A stretch of 49,855 nucleotides of DNA from Chrysochromulina tobinii. Lineage: Eukaryota > Haptophyta > Prymnesiales > Chrysochromulinaceae. Position 1 is the stretch's first letter, and each line of letters begins with the position of its first letter. The DNA lies in assembly GCA_001275005.1 (NCBI GenBank), contig JWZX01002898.1:1-49855 (forward strand), given 5' to 3'. The notes below the pieces were generated by a model. The model did not search any database. It saw nothing but the letters and a program-made list of their open reading frames with translations, and was not told the origin of the DNA. The position numbers and the translations under genes are program-made. This document shows positions 21,369 to 32,756 of this stretch, piece by piece.

Positions 21369-23418
21369 ATGGCGCAGAGACCATCGTCGCCTCGCAGCCA
21401 ACTCAGCTCGCTGCTGCTCGGCAAGCTCGGCGTGCCTGAGGACTCGCTCGATGCGGTGATGGCCGAGGCCCAGGAGAAGCTCACCGCCTCGGACGCTGAG
21501 AACAAGCTGCACAATCGCAAGCTCTACTTGGTGCGCTGGCACACCGTGCGACGGTGGACTGCACGCAGCGAATGGGGGCATCTGCTCAGCGTCCACTCCG
21601 CCTGGCAGGTAATCGATCTCGACGAGACGCTCGTCTACTCCAAGCGCCTGGAGCCTGGCGCGACGCCGGTCGGTTCGCTCATCTACGTGCGCGGCCAGCC
21701 TTTTGACATGCAGCCCCGCCCCGGGCTGCAGCACTTTTTGCAGATGGCCGCGAGCAGCTACATCGTCTTCTTGTACACGATGGGCGACGCCGATTACGTG
21801 CACGCGGTCATGAATGTCATAGACCCCGAGCGCCAGTACTTTCGAGGTGCGCGCCCTCCGCAACCTCGCCATGCCTCCCCCGCGCTCACCGTTGCCCCCT
21901 CTCGCCCCCGCCCCCGAACGCCTCGACGATGCGGCAGGTGGCATGTGCTGCTGGCGGCCGACCGAGAGCCGCCAGAGCAAGAGCCTCGCGCGCGTGCTCA
22001 CGGAGAAGCGCATGACGCTCGTCGTGGACGACTCGATCGACGTATGGGCCGAAGATCTCCCGAACTTGTGCCTGACGCGCCGCTTTGTGGGTGACAAGCT
22101 CGACGATGGGCTGCAGCTCCTCTCGTGGCAGCTCAAGCTGGCCCACCGCGCCTTTTACCAGGACGTGCCGCCCGAGGGCTACAGCTACGAGGCCACGATG
22201 GCGCGCGCGCCGCCGAGCTTACCGAACGTGCTCCGAGAGACGCGAGGCACGCTGCTCTCCGGCTGCACGATCGCGCTCACCGGGGTGGTCAGCGACCAGC
22301 GCGAAGAGCACGCCGAGGTGCAGCCGCTCTGCGTCCTCATCCGCCTCTACGGCGGCGAGTACACGCTCAACGTCGACGCGGCCACGCACCTCGTCGCACG
22401 ACGCAAGGATGGTTGGCAGCGCTCGCCAAAGATCAGTCGTGCGCTCAACAGAATACAGGTGCGTGCCGCTCCGACCCCGCACGATAGTAGGTCACGCGCG
22501 CGCGCGCCTCCCCCGCTCGCAAACCCTCCTTGGACGCCACGCAAGTCGCGCGCTACGCGCCGCGCGAGCACGCGCGCTGCTCCAGCTGCTGTGGCGGGGC
22601 CGAGGCCTGCGTCCCCTTTCTTGAGTCCGACGAGCCCAGCGGGCATCGCCCTAAATTTCGCCGAGAGAGGGGGATGGTGCCGACAGCTTTCGAAAATCGT
22701 GTGCCCCCGTTTACGGCGCGGCGGGGTGCGGGTGTGTCTCAAACGACGACGGCATCGAGAGCGGCCCACAAGTTCTCAAGTTCATGAGAGCAGCCCCCAA
22801 AGCGCGCAAATATGATATGCATACCCCGGGGCGCTTCCGTCACGGTTCAGAAGATTGATGAGCATCTTTCTGAGCTCGCGCGCGCGAATTAGAACGCCCT
22901 CTCAGCAACATGCGGACCTCGCTCGGCCAACCCCCAATGTCGTTACGGCAGGCCACTCGGCGCCGGCCCCTGAGCGCCGTCCCGAGCGGACGTTTCGCGC
23001 GCGCGTTGTGGCGGGCGCATCGGTCGAAAGAAAACCCAGCGCGTCGTCACGAATGCTTAACGGGGGTCGCCTGCATCCTGACGTGCGTGCTATCCCCTGC
23101 CCCTTGGTGTGCGCTCAGGAGGGCGCGTCCAACTTTTACGCTGTGTGGGACCACTGGCTGCTTGACACTTTGGCCTCGTGGCAGAAGCAGTCCGAGGCCA
23201 GCTACGCGATCAGCCTCGACGAAGAGCGCGGCGAAAGCCCACCGCCCACGTTCCATGATCACGTGGCACAACAGCTTGCAGGCATCAAGCGTGAGCACGT
23301 CGCGGATGATATGAGTGACGCGCTGACGAGCGTGCCTCTCAACTCGGGCGTGCCTCTGCGGAAGCGAAAAGCACCGGAGGCGGACGACCTTCCGCATTCA
23401 CAAATATTTAGGACGTGA
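21369..23418 (+). CDS. FCP1-like RNA polymerase II CTD phosphatase (FCPH + BRCT)
   Basis: Four exons with matching phases (21369-21530, 21609-21846, 21938-22458, 23119-23418) code for about 406 residues. Splicing of intron 1 builds the HAD-type phosphatase motif LVIDLDETLVYSK (catalytic Asp57 and Asp59). The second acidic motif is TLVVDDSIDVW. A BRCT domain spans about residues 238-335 (LLSGCTIALTG, then DHWLLDTLASW across the last junction). The FCPH-BRCT order matches FCP1 and plant CPL3/4 enzymes, which dephosphorylate the heptad repeat of the RNA polymerase II tail in the nucleus. The protein is short for the family and lacks long flanking regions. The tail has a KRK nuclear-localisation-like motif. 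Intron 1 is 78 bp with no stop, so retention would insert 26 residues just before the catalytic loop. Intron 3 is 660 bp and holds nothing I can recognise. Confidence 0.88.
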
Positions 23419-23668
23419 AATCTGAAGAGGAAGACCGGTGGGCACACCCCCGTTGGCGGGGGTCCACGTACAGAGCTCAGAACCACGCGCTTCGTCATCT
23501 CAAAAGGCGCGCACTTCCCACTTCGAGCACTCGTTCACACTTCTCGGCACTCGTGAGGTTCGAGATTTTCTCAGAGGACGAGGGGCGGGGGTTGGGTTTT
23601 GAGCGCGGGTTTCTTCACGTGAACAGTTTGAAGGGAACTTGAACTGGGGGTTTGTGAATTGCGAGTAA

Positions 23669-26600
23669 ATGCTCGTCGCCGTCTTGCACGAGATCGTCGG
23701 CGTGGTGGGTGCCATTTTCGAGGCACTGATTGCGTTTGTGCACTCGTGTTGCGGCGAAATTTATCGGCGACGGCGACGGCCTCACGTGACAGTGCTCATG
23801 CTTCTGACCATCTGTGTGCTCATCGCGTGGCTGTCGGTGCAAACTTCTGCCGAAGTGGTGAGCACCGGAAGCCCCACGCCACCGCACCTAGAAGAGTCGG
23901 CGATGCTTCCGCCTAGCACTCCAGAGTCGCGACCATCGGTTACAAGCCGACATGGCACACACTCGCGTGTCGCCGTGACCATCCGATCGCTCCATACCAG
24001 CAAGTACTGGCAGCTGCAGAAGGAGGCCGACGGCACCAGGATGCGCCTCTCTGCCAGTGCGCCGCCGGAGCAGCGAGGGCTTGAGAGCACGGTCTTCCTG
24101 CTGGAGCGCGAGGGCGATCCCGAGAGCGGCGGCTGGGTGCTGCTCAGGTGGCTCAAGACAAGGCAGTTGCTCGAGGCGGTGCCGCCGGGCGTGCTGGGGC
24201 GCGAGGAGGATGCTTGGAGCGTGCGCCTCTCGGAGGCGCCGGCGGTGAACGAGCTGCACAAGCTCATCATCGAAGATGATGCGACGCACTCGCAGTCACA
24301 CATCTGGTCTGTCGGGCTCCACGGCTATCTCAACCAACTTGCCTCCTCAGACGACGTGGTCGGGCACGGCGACGCGTTCCCGCCGACGGTGGCCACCGAG
24401 CCGCCGCCTCGCGGCGCGGTGGCCGTCGAGCGGCTCACGAGCGGAGCCGCGTGGCTGATGGAGGCTCTCGAGCGCCGAGATGAGCAGCTCGACGCGCTGC
24501 AGGAGCAGCTTGATGCGGCGCGTGCCGAGCTGGCGGCGATCTCATCGAAGGTGAGGGGCACGCCCGGGATTGTGATGGATTGTGATGGATGGCCAATGGA
24601 GTGCCACTCGTGAGCTTCGTCAACCCAATGTACCAGGGGAGCGTTAGGGTCTCCTTGACTGTCCTCGATTGCCCTTGATTGAGTGCCACTCATGAGCTTC
24701 GTCATCTCCTCGGCACGCGCCGCGCAGTAGCCGACGCCATGATTGTCCTTGATTGACGAAGCTCATGATTGTCCTTGATTGCCGCGCAGGAGCCGACGCC
24801 ATGTTTGTCCTTGATTGACGAAGCTCATGATTGTCCTTGATTGCCGCGCAGGGGCCGACGCCATGATTGTCCTTGATTGACGAAGCTCATGATTGTCCTT
24901 GATTGCCGCGCAGGAGCCGACGCCAGGGCGACCGGTAAGCTCGCGCGTGAGCCCCACTGCCGCCGCCGCCGCCGCCGCCACCACCACCATCACCACCGAG
25001 GTCTCGACGGACGGGAACGGCGCCTCGACGATGCCCAGCGCGAGACCCTCTGCTGAGGGCTCTCTGGTGGCCGTTGGGACGACCGTTGGGACGGCCGTTG
25101 GGACGGCCGTTGGGAAGCTTGTCGAAGCGCGGACGGCGCCCCAGCGACGCACTCATGTGCACGTCGAATGCCCCGCGAGCGGCGCGAGCGGCGCGAGCGG
25201 CGCGGCGGCAGGCGCCGCTGCTGCCCCAGCCCGCCGCACGAGCGCGCGCAGGCACCGAGGACGAGGACGAGGGCGACTGCGCGAGGCGGCCCCGGGTGGC
25301 GCCCACGACAGCACCACGGACGTCGACGAGGGCGCCCAAGACGACGCGACCTTGAACGCCACGAGCGTGTGCTCTGCGGACGGCCTCCCGATATGGAGTT
25401 ACATGGCGGGGGCCGAGTATCTCAAGTTCGTGCGCGCGATCGCGAGCCGACTGCGCCTCGGCAGCGGCGACGCCCTGTTGGATCTCGCCGCCGGAGATTG
25501 CGGCGCCTCCTCGCTCGCCATCCAGCAACTCTATCGCGGCCGCCTCAAGTCCTTGGCCCTACTGCCGACGGAGGGCTCGGTGCACCTGTTTAGGCAGGCG
25601 TTGCATGCGAGGAGCACGCTGGGCACGCCGCAGGGGCAATTGCAGGGGCAGTTATTACAGGGGCCATTTGCGCCGCAGGTGAACACGTGTGTGGCGAGCG
25701 CCTCCAGGCATGCACGTGCTCACTATGACGCCCTCTCTCCACCCCGCAGGTGAACACGTGTGTGGCGAGCGCCTCCAGGCTCGACTGGCTGCCTCCCAAT
25801 AGCTTCGACGCGGCCATCACATTTGGCGCCTTTAGCATGCTTCGCTCGCGGGCTCGGCTGTGCTCCTCGTACCGCGCCGTCTTGCACACCCTCCGTCCCG
25901 GCGGCCGTTTCGTCATTGCGGACGTAGAGCATCCCGACCGCTGCTCGAGGCCGAGCAGCAGCAGTGGCCCCTCCTCGTCGTCCCTGGCCGAGGCCGCGTC
26001 ACTCAACGGTCAGCCCGATGAGTGCGCCAGCTGCCATTGGCGCGTGTCGGTACCCCTTGCGTTTTGGATTGCATGCACACCAATGGACCTCGAGGTCACC
26101 GTCAGCACCGTCGAGCACACCGACCTGCCGGGTACCTCCACGTATCCGTGCGCCTCGCGACACTTTGCGCTGCTCGCGCAGCGGGCCTCAACGCCGCACG
26201 AGGTGAGGGCCACCATCGAGGCAAGCTCGGAAGAGAGCAAAGCGAGCAAGGTGGCGGTGCTTCTCTCCCTGTCGGCGAGCGACACGGTCGACGGCGAGTT
26301 CCAGCAGCGTGTGCAGTATCTCAAGGAGGCCTCGATCGATAACAAGCGCATGTACTGCGGTCTGCACGGCTACTCGCTCGTGATCGGCGAGGAGCTCCAC
26401 CATGCGCGCGACAGGTGGGCGAGTCGATTGCCATGGATTGCCATGGACTGCCATGGATTGCCATGGATTGTCATGGATTGCCACGGATTGCCATGGATTG
26501 CCATAGATTGCCATGGATTGCCATGGATTGCCATGGATTGCCACGGATTGCCATGGATTGCCTCCCAATGGCCTCCCAATGGCCTCCCGATGGCCGCCCT

Positions 26601-27418
26601 TCTCTCATGAGCTCTACCCTGGGCGCGGCAGAGGCTGGGACAAGGTGAAGTTGCTGGCCGCGCAGCATGCCAATTACGAGTGGCTCCTGTGGGTACCGCT
26701 CGATGCCATCTTTGCTGATACGGCGAGCTCTCTCGATGCGCTCACCGACGACAAGCGCGCAAATATCATCGCGTTGCAGGACGAGAGTGGCGATGGGATG
26801 GGGACTGGGGTACTTTCCGAGCCCCTTCTCATCCGAGGCAAGACCGAATGGTCACGGCGGCTCCTCGAGCAGGTGCGCTGATGGCCGCTGATGGCCACTG
26901 ATGACCTCTGATGACCTCTGATGACCTCTGATGGCCGCTGATGACCGCGGAGGACCTCTGATGACCTCTGATGGCCTCTGATGGCCTCTGATTGCGTCCC
27001 TCATCACTCCTTGAGCAGTGGTGGGGCTTTTACACCGATGGCTTCGGCGGCAGTGACAGAGAGGCGCTTCAGCTCATTCTCTCGTCGATGAACGAAGAGG
27101 AGCGCGCGCGGCGCGTGCGCATCATCCAGCCCGACGCGGTCTTTAGCTCGGTGGCGTCGGTGGAACCGCTCGCCTGGGCGCTGCCCTACACGCCTCCGGC
27201 CTTGCTCGTCTCCTTTGATGATAGCACGAGCCTCGTCGGTGCCGCCGAGCGTGCCCCCAGCACCATCGCCTGCCCGATGCGGAGCAGCGACCGTCAATTG
27301 CTTCGGTGCCTGCATGCCTTCACCTCGCACCATCTCAAGGCGATTCAGGCCGCCGATGCGCGTTACCATCCGCCGGCCGTCTTCGACACGACCGAGCACG
27401 CCATCACGACGACCGAGG

Positions 27419-27457
<39 letters not shown>

Positions 27458-29566
27458 GCAGTGCGGAGAGGGCACAAGAGGCGGGCGTGGAGGACGAGGC
27501 AGCCCGGGCGCGCAACTCGAGCGGCATGGCCGGTGGCGGCGGCATGGCCAAGAGTAGCGGCGCCGAGATCGATCTGGCGGGCCCAGATCGATCTGGCGGC
27601 GCCGAGATCGATCTGGCGGGCCGTTGGCTCACCCCTCGGCTTTCCTCGGGGCGCCCGATGGGTGGAAGTCCCCACAGGGCGATGGCCTGCCCCGCCGCAC
27701 TCTCGCGCCTTGCTGATGACGTGTCCAATCGGCTCAAAAAGAGGCCGGGGCGCGGGCGGAGCTTCCCGACACGGCTCCTGAGCGCGGCCAAGGAGCTCGC
27801 GTTGCATCAGGCGGCCGTTGCGCGTGAGGAGCGTCTCAAGGTAGGGCTGAGCGCCGACGTGGGCGCGTCTGTATCGCCAGGGAGCCAGGGGGGCGAGGGC
27901 AAGGGCGTTGAGGACGAGGAGCAGGCGGAGGCGGCATGCGCCACCGGCAGCACCTGGCCGCTCATGCCGCCCGCGCTCCTCGCCAAGCACGTGCTGGCCA
28001 TCGGCACGCGCCTAGCGCTAGGAGAGGGGATGTCCGTCCTCGACGTTGGAGCGACCTGTGGCCACGCGCTCGCGATTCTGCAGGCGCGCTACCGCAACAA
28101 GCTGCGTGCGATGGGCGTCGATGGCTCGAAGGCATCCTTGCAATATGCGAGGCGCACGTGCCAAGGCACCTTTTGCGTCGGCGACGCACGCCAGCTCTCC
28201 GGGCTCGCCGACGAGAGCTTCGACGTCGCGTTCACCATGGACATCATGTCTCAGTTGACCAGCACCGGCGACGTGTGTGACGTGGCCCGTGAGCTCGCGC
28301 GCGTGGTGCGACCTGGCGGGCGCGCGATGATCGTGTCCGTGCCGAAATCCTCGTGCGCGACCACGCATGACGCGAGCTGGGACTGCCCGCACTGCTTTTG
28401 GCAGCTCAAGAGCATCGACAAGAACTTTTGGGCGGCGTGCTTGTCGCAGCCGCCGGCGAGCGAGGGCTCGAGGGGGGGGAGGAGCTGGGGGCTCGGGGGG
28501 GGGAGGAGCTGCTGGCGGCGCGTACCGCATTGAGATTGTCGCGAACACGGAGCTCTTCCCCTCGAAGCCCGGGAGCTATTGCCATCGAGAGCACTACTCC
28601 GTGCTGATCCATAAAAAGTCGCCCGCCAGCGTCTTCGTCTTCCAGCAGCCGAAGCCCAAACTCGCCGTCCTCACCGTTGCCAGTACGCCCCCTATTGGCG
28701 AGTACGGCAAGCAGAAGGTGCATTACCTCACAGAGCTCTCGATCGAGAACAAGCGGCAGTACTGCGCGCAGCACGGCTTCGAGCTTGTCGTCGCGCAGAA
28801 CCTCGCTCACGGGCGGACGGCGCGCTGGGATAAGGTGCGGCTCCTCGCTGATGACTACTGATGACCACTGGTGACGCCTGATGACCTCTGATGACTACTG
28901 GGATAAGGTGAGGCTCCTCTCAGGCTCCTCTCAGGCTCCTCTCAGGCTCCTCTCAGGCTCCTCTCAGGCTCCTCTCAGGCTCCTCTCAGGCTCCTCTCAG
29001 GCTCTGGCGCCGGTGGCTCGCGTATCGGTGCTCACTACGGCGCCTCGCGCTCCCCACAGGTGATGCTCCTGCGCCGGATGCTCGCTCACTACGAGTGGGT
29101 GCATTGGGTGGACCTGGATACGCTCTTCATGAACCTGAAGCGCTCGCCGATGGAGTTCCTCGACGGCGCCTTTGACTTGCATGTGGCCAAGGACGCCAAC
29201 GGGCTGAACACGGGCTCGTTCTACGTCAAGGCCTCACCGTGGTCACACGAGCTCCTTCGGCGCGTGTGGGAGCATAATGACGGCGGTCAGGGCGAGTCGG
29301 ACCAGCGCTCGTTTGCACACGTGATCGCGCAGCTGTCCGGGCGCGAGCGGACAAAACACGTCAAGTACTACGCGCAGAAAATCTTCAACGAGTACCCCGA
29401 CCCGATCGTTTCTTTCAAGGGATGGCGCGGCCACTTTCGCGAGGGCGATTACCTGCTGCATTTCCCGGGTACCTTTTGCGGACTCTCGCCGAGCGGCGTG
29501 TACACGGACATGCACCTGCTCTCGTGCTTGCACCGCTTCACGATCCACTTTGTGGCGGCCATGTAG
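23669..29566 (+). CDS. Membrane-anchored tandem methyltransferase-GT34 glycosyltransferase fusion
   Basis: Six exons: 23669-24550, 24914-25678, 25750-26414, 26632-26872, 27019-28834, 29060-29566 (about 1,625 residues). After a short hydrophobic N-terminus, RRRRR and a membrane helix (about 40-57) suggest a type II Golgi protein. A trefoil-like beta domain (about 97-225) and a coiled coil follow. Then come MT1 (about 475-620), GT34 copy 1 (about 715-970), MT2 (DVGATCGHA near 1190) and GT34 copy 2 (about 1398-1620). Copy 2 keeps DxD (WVDLDTLF), LNTGSF and the GDYLLHFPG end motif of GMA12/MNN10-type galactosyl/xylosyltransferases. Copy 1 has WVPLDAIF and no GD..H motif, and MT1 lacks the acidic residue after beta 2, so the first pair looks inactive. 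Between MT2 and GT34-2 (28470-28510) the frame shifts by one base within runs of 8 and 9 G. The link between exons 1 and 2 crosses a repeat-filled intron and is the weakest junction. Confidence 0.8.
24721..24913 (+). repeat. 62-bp tandem repeat carrying four copies of a splice acceptor and exon start
   Basis: CGCGCAG followed by a variable trinucleotide and CCGACGCCA occurs at 24721, 24783, 24845 and 24907, exactly 62 bp apart. The spacer units read ATTGTCCTTGATTGACGAAG. The last copy is the acceptor and first codons (GAG CCG ACG CCA) of exon 2 of the glycosyltransferase fusion. Confidence 0.92.
25673..25780 (+). repeat. 37-bp direct repeat bracketing a 71-bp intron
   Basis: Identical 37-bp copies at 25673-25709 and 25744-25780, offset 71 bp, which is exactly the intron length (25679-25749). 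Each contains CCGCAG|GTGAACACG, so the same sequence serves as donor on one side and as acceptor plus exon start on the other. Confidence 0.93.
26427..26592 (+). repeat. 10-bp minisatellite within an intron
   Basis: About thirteen copies of CCATGGATTG with scattered substitutions (CCACGGATTG, CCATAGATTG), then three CCTCCCAATGG-like 11-mers. They fill the intron 26415-26631 that interrupts the first GT34 domain. Confidence 0.93.
26873..27018 (+). repeat. Intron filled by TGATGRCC decamers
   Basis: The intron starts GTGCGCTGATGGCC and ends TTGAGCAG. Between them are about eleven 10-bp units (CTGATGGCCG, CTGATGACCT). The exon end before it (CTCCTCGAGCAG) is nearly repeated at the intron's own 3' end (CTCCTTGAGCAG). 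The first 14 bases equal those of the intron at 44762. Confidence 0.9.
27420..27455 (+). repeat. (AGC)n coding microsatellite, poly-Ser
   Basis: About eleven consecutive AGC codons encode a poly-serine run in the linker between GT34 copy 1 and MT2 of the fusion protein. Confidence 0.95.
28899..29005 (+). repeat. Exon-edge copy plus 11-bp minisatellite inside an intron
   Basis: Within the intron 28835-29059, TGGGATAAGGTGAGGCTCCTC (28899) nearly repeats the exon end and donor at 28826. From 28911 the unit AGGCTCCTCTC then repeats about eight times. The upstream part of the intron holds CTGATGACC-type units. Confidence 0.9.
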
Positions 29567-29767
29567 AGAGTTGTGAGAGTTGTGGGAGTTGTACACTGTA
29601 CAGCACGGTGTAGCTCATCTAGGCGAGGGAATCCTATTCCTCGGTACGTTTTATATTGAAAGAACCATCTCGGAGTATTTTGGGGGATATTCGAAGCCCG
29701 AGCTCGCGGTGCTCAGCTGGACATTTCGTGTAAGCTTCGCGTGTCTGCATCTATTTCTTTCGCACAC

Positions 29768-30058
29768 ATGGTGGGAACCCGTCTCAGCGGGGGCGCTTCC
29801 GCGGCGCAGCCGCCGGCGAGACAATCAGCCGACCGCACCAGCACCACGAGTGCAGTCTCGTTGCCACTCGTCGACATCATCGAGGCGCTCGCGCACCACG
29901 TTCCGATGGAGAAACGTCAGACGGTCCTACTGCTCGCTCGTCTCGCTCGTGAGAAGCCGGAGCAGGAGCAAAGAGTCAAGGAGCAGTTGCTCATCGTGGG
30001 CGGCGCCGATGCGCTGCGCGCGGCAGTGTGCAGCTTGCTCGGCGCGCAGGACAAGGCG

Positions 30059-30097
<39 letters not shown>

Positions 30098-31876
30098 GTC
30101 GCTGCTCCCGCTCCCGCCCCTGAGGTCGCGGTGCGGCCGCCATCGCCGCCGCTCCGCCTCGCGCCGCTGCACCCGGTGCCGACGAGCGATCCGCGGATGC
30201 CGCCCGCCAACATGGCGGCCATCTTCGGCAGCACGCAGCCGAATGACGAGTTCCGCGCCTCGCTCATCCACGCCTTCCACTGCCGCACGCCCTCTTGCCC
30301 GGTCGCGGGGTGCGAGTCACTCACCTCGAAGCTCGGTCGGCTGCAGCAGCACGTCTCGTCGTGCACGGAGAGCTACTGCCTGCTGTGCCGCATCTGGACC
30401 TACCTCAAGTGCTACCAGTGTGCTGCGCCGCTCGACATCTCCAGCAGCCACTCGCTCTGCCGTCCGGTCGACGCGCCCTCTACCAACGGGCTTCACACCG
30501 GCTCGCTCGCGCCGGCGCCGCTGCTGCCTCGCTGGCACCCCGACGGGCGCATCTCGTGGGTGTCGCCGCAGGAGGCGCTCACGCACCTGCAGGCGCTCAC
30601 GAGTGGCACCTTCGATGGCGCCCGCGACGGCGCGGGCTCCGAGCCGCCCTCCAAGCGCCACGCCGGGCCCGGCGCCGTGCATGCAAGTGCTCGCCACGGC
30701 GCCTTCGACTTTGCGACGGCGCACGCGGACTACCTCGCATCGCTGCAGGGCGTCGTGCCGGGCGCGCGCGTGAATCATGCGGCCGAGCTGCCCAGGCCGA
30801 CCGCGCCCGGCACGACGCCGCGCGTCGTGCCGGCCGTCGAGCCGCTCGAGTCGTTCAACTTCGATCCGCTGGTCAGCCCGCTCGGCGACACGCCACCCCT
30901 GAACTCGCATCAGCACTTTGGTGACCAACGCTCGAACACAAAGCATGGGGTGGGAGGGGCGCCGAGCGCCGTGTCGAGCGCCTCCGCCGCCGTCCCGGGC
31001 ACATCAGCGCTACCCGCCGCTCCTCCTTTGTTCAAGGGGCGGCACAAGCGCACCCTGACCTCCGAGCCCACTCGCACGTCCTCTACGTTTGCGCGCTCGG
31101 CGAGCGGTCTGCACGTGCCTCTTCTCAATCCGCTGCCGTCGCAGGCCGGCCAGACGCCCGGGATGGCGCCTTGGATGGCGCCCGGGCTCTCCCAATTTGG
31201 CAACGGCGCGCACTCTGGCCTGGGCGGCAGTGACTTGCACGCGGGCGGCGCGCTCGTCGGCTCGCATGGCGGAGGGGGGAACCAGGGAGGTGGGGGTCAC
31301 CAACTACCCCCCGAGCTCAAGTTCGAAGTGATGCAGGGTCTCTCCATGCAAGGCTCTCGCTCCCTCAACCTGAGCGGCAATCTCGCCGATCTGCTGCGCT
31401 CCTCGTCCAATCTCGATCTGAGCCTCCTCGGGCTCGGCATGAGCTCGAGCGATCTGGGCTCCCTGGGCTTCCGCAACGATGCTAAGCCCCCCTCCTCGGC
31501 AACCGACCACTTCTGCTCCTCACCGGCACTGACCGGCCAGAGCTTCGGGCTCACCGACACCCCGAAGCTCGGCGGCTTACCCTTTGCACGCGGCCAGAGC
31601 TTCGGACTCACCGACACCCCGAAGCTCGGCGGCGTGCCCTTTGCACGCGGCCAGAGCTTCGGGCTCTCCCTCGTGCGCGGCCGCTCAGGCCTCGACAAGT
31701 GCGCGTCCGAGTTCTCCCTCTCGGGCTTCCTCAACGAGGAGGCGATGGGTGGGGATCAATCGAGCGGCTCCGGCGGCACCTCGCCCCCCGTGGACAAGGG
31801 GCTGAATGACATCATGAACGACTTCACCGGAGGGTCCGGACCGCAGCACTCGGGGCAGCGGCTCGTCTCAGCATGA
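29768..31876 (+). CDS. TAZ-type zinc-finger protein, putative transcriptional coactivator
   Basis: Intronless, 702 residues from the ATG at 29768. A short helical region (LVDIIEALAHHVPMEKRQ) and a poly-Ser run precede a Cys/His cluster at about residues 163-222. The spacing there, LIHAFHC..SC..C...LQQHVSSC..SYCLLCR..KCYQC, fits the TAZ finger of CBP/p300-like coactivators, which binds transactivation domains. No acetyltransferase domain is present. The remaining 480 residues are low in complexity and rich in Gly, Ser, Pro and Leu. Near the C-terminus a 20-residue unit (GQSFGLTDTPKLGG...PFAR) is repeated two and a half times. The role is likely nuclear regulation, inferred only from the finger. 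The next gene on the same strand starts almost 900 bp away. Confidence 0.78.
31535..31680 (+). repeat. 60-bp coding tandem repeat, about 2.3 copies
   Basis: The unit beginning CGGCCAGAGCTTCGGGCT recurs every 60 bp and encodes GQSFGLTDTPKLGG followed by L/V-PFAR. It preserves the reading frame near the C-terminus of the TAZ-finger protein. Confidence 0.92.
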
Positions 31877-32756
31877 CGGCTCGTCTCAGCATGAGAGCGG
31901 CGCGAAAGGCGAGGACCTCCCTCTTACTACGGGATAGGGGGCACTCAGGTGGCACTCGGCTCTCGGCGCGGCAGGCAGCGGCCGCGTGGCGACGGCAGTC
32001 GGGTATGCCTGCGCCGACGCCTCTCGTGCTACTCGCCGCGGGCCAGGCGTAGAGGGCACAGTGCTGCTGGGTCGTGGTAATGGAGAGGATGAGCCATGAA
32101 GCATATGTGAATGTGAATGAGCCATGAAGCAAGTGGGAAGGGACGTCAGCGCGAAGGATGCACTCTTCGATTCGGATTCGGCGCCCGCTCGTGCCATATG
32201 CAGCGCTCCACCGCGGTTCAACGCGTTGGGCGGCATGTCTTGAACCGTTTTTGGTGTACACGTTGGCGTTTTGGCTCCAGTGTGTCACACTACGGACCGC
32301 GTGTGTCCGTGCAATCGCGTGTAATGTCTCGTCTCGTCCGCCACCACGGCGCTCCATCGTGAGCTATTCGAATAGGCCGCATCTCGTCAGAGTTCAGAAC
32401 GAAGTCATGTCAACGAAGTAAACGAAATCGACCGGTCAGTTTCACGTCACTCTCCTGTAGTTTTTCAATTCATCCGTGCAGAGACCAGAGTCGAGGGAGC
32501 GCCGTGCACGCTTTTATAATAAAGCCTTACGACATCTGCATCGCCGCCCGCTCAGCGTCGGCCTCACGAGTCTTTTTGCTGCGCTGCTGCCGTCCAACAT
32601 CGATTCCTGCACATCACTTACACATTTTTGCATGCATTTCGTGTTCCATTTTCGTTGAAGTCTGTCTCGTGGGCGACTCCGACTGTGGCGACGCCGGACG
32701 CAGTCGGAGGGCTGCAGCCTCGAACGACCACAGCACAACCTCGAACAACCTCACTG
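31877..32756. other. Intergenic region, no convincing gene
   Basis: About 880 bases between the TAZ and RING genes. The segment 32090-32120 contains two GTGAATGAGCCATGAAGCA-like copies. From about 32360 the composition becomes more AT-rich. Frames on both strands lack recognisable domains, so I call no gene. A 5' exon or leader of the RING gene could lie in the last 130 bases, because its frame stays open upstream without an ATG. Confidence 0.5.

Noticed and set aside
22530-22787. Open frame with a Cys cluster (CSSCCGG) inside intron 3 of the phosphatase
   Set aside because: Splicing from 22458 to 23119 reconstructs an uninterrupted BRCT domain, so this segment is intronic.
31824-32357. Minus-strand frame of about 178 residues in the TAZ-RING spacer
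   Set aside because: It has no motif and an Arg/Ser/Ala composition expected from GC-rich non-coding DNA, and it overlaps the end of the TAZ gene.
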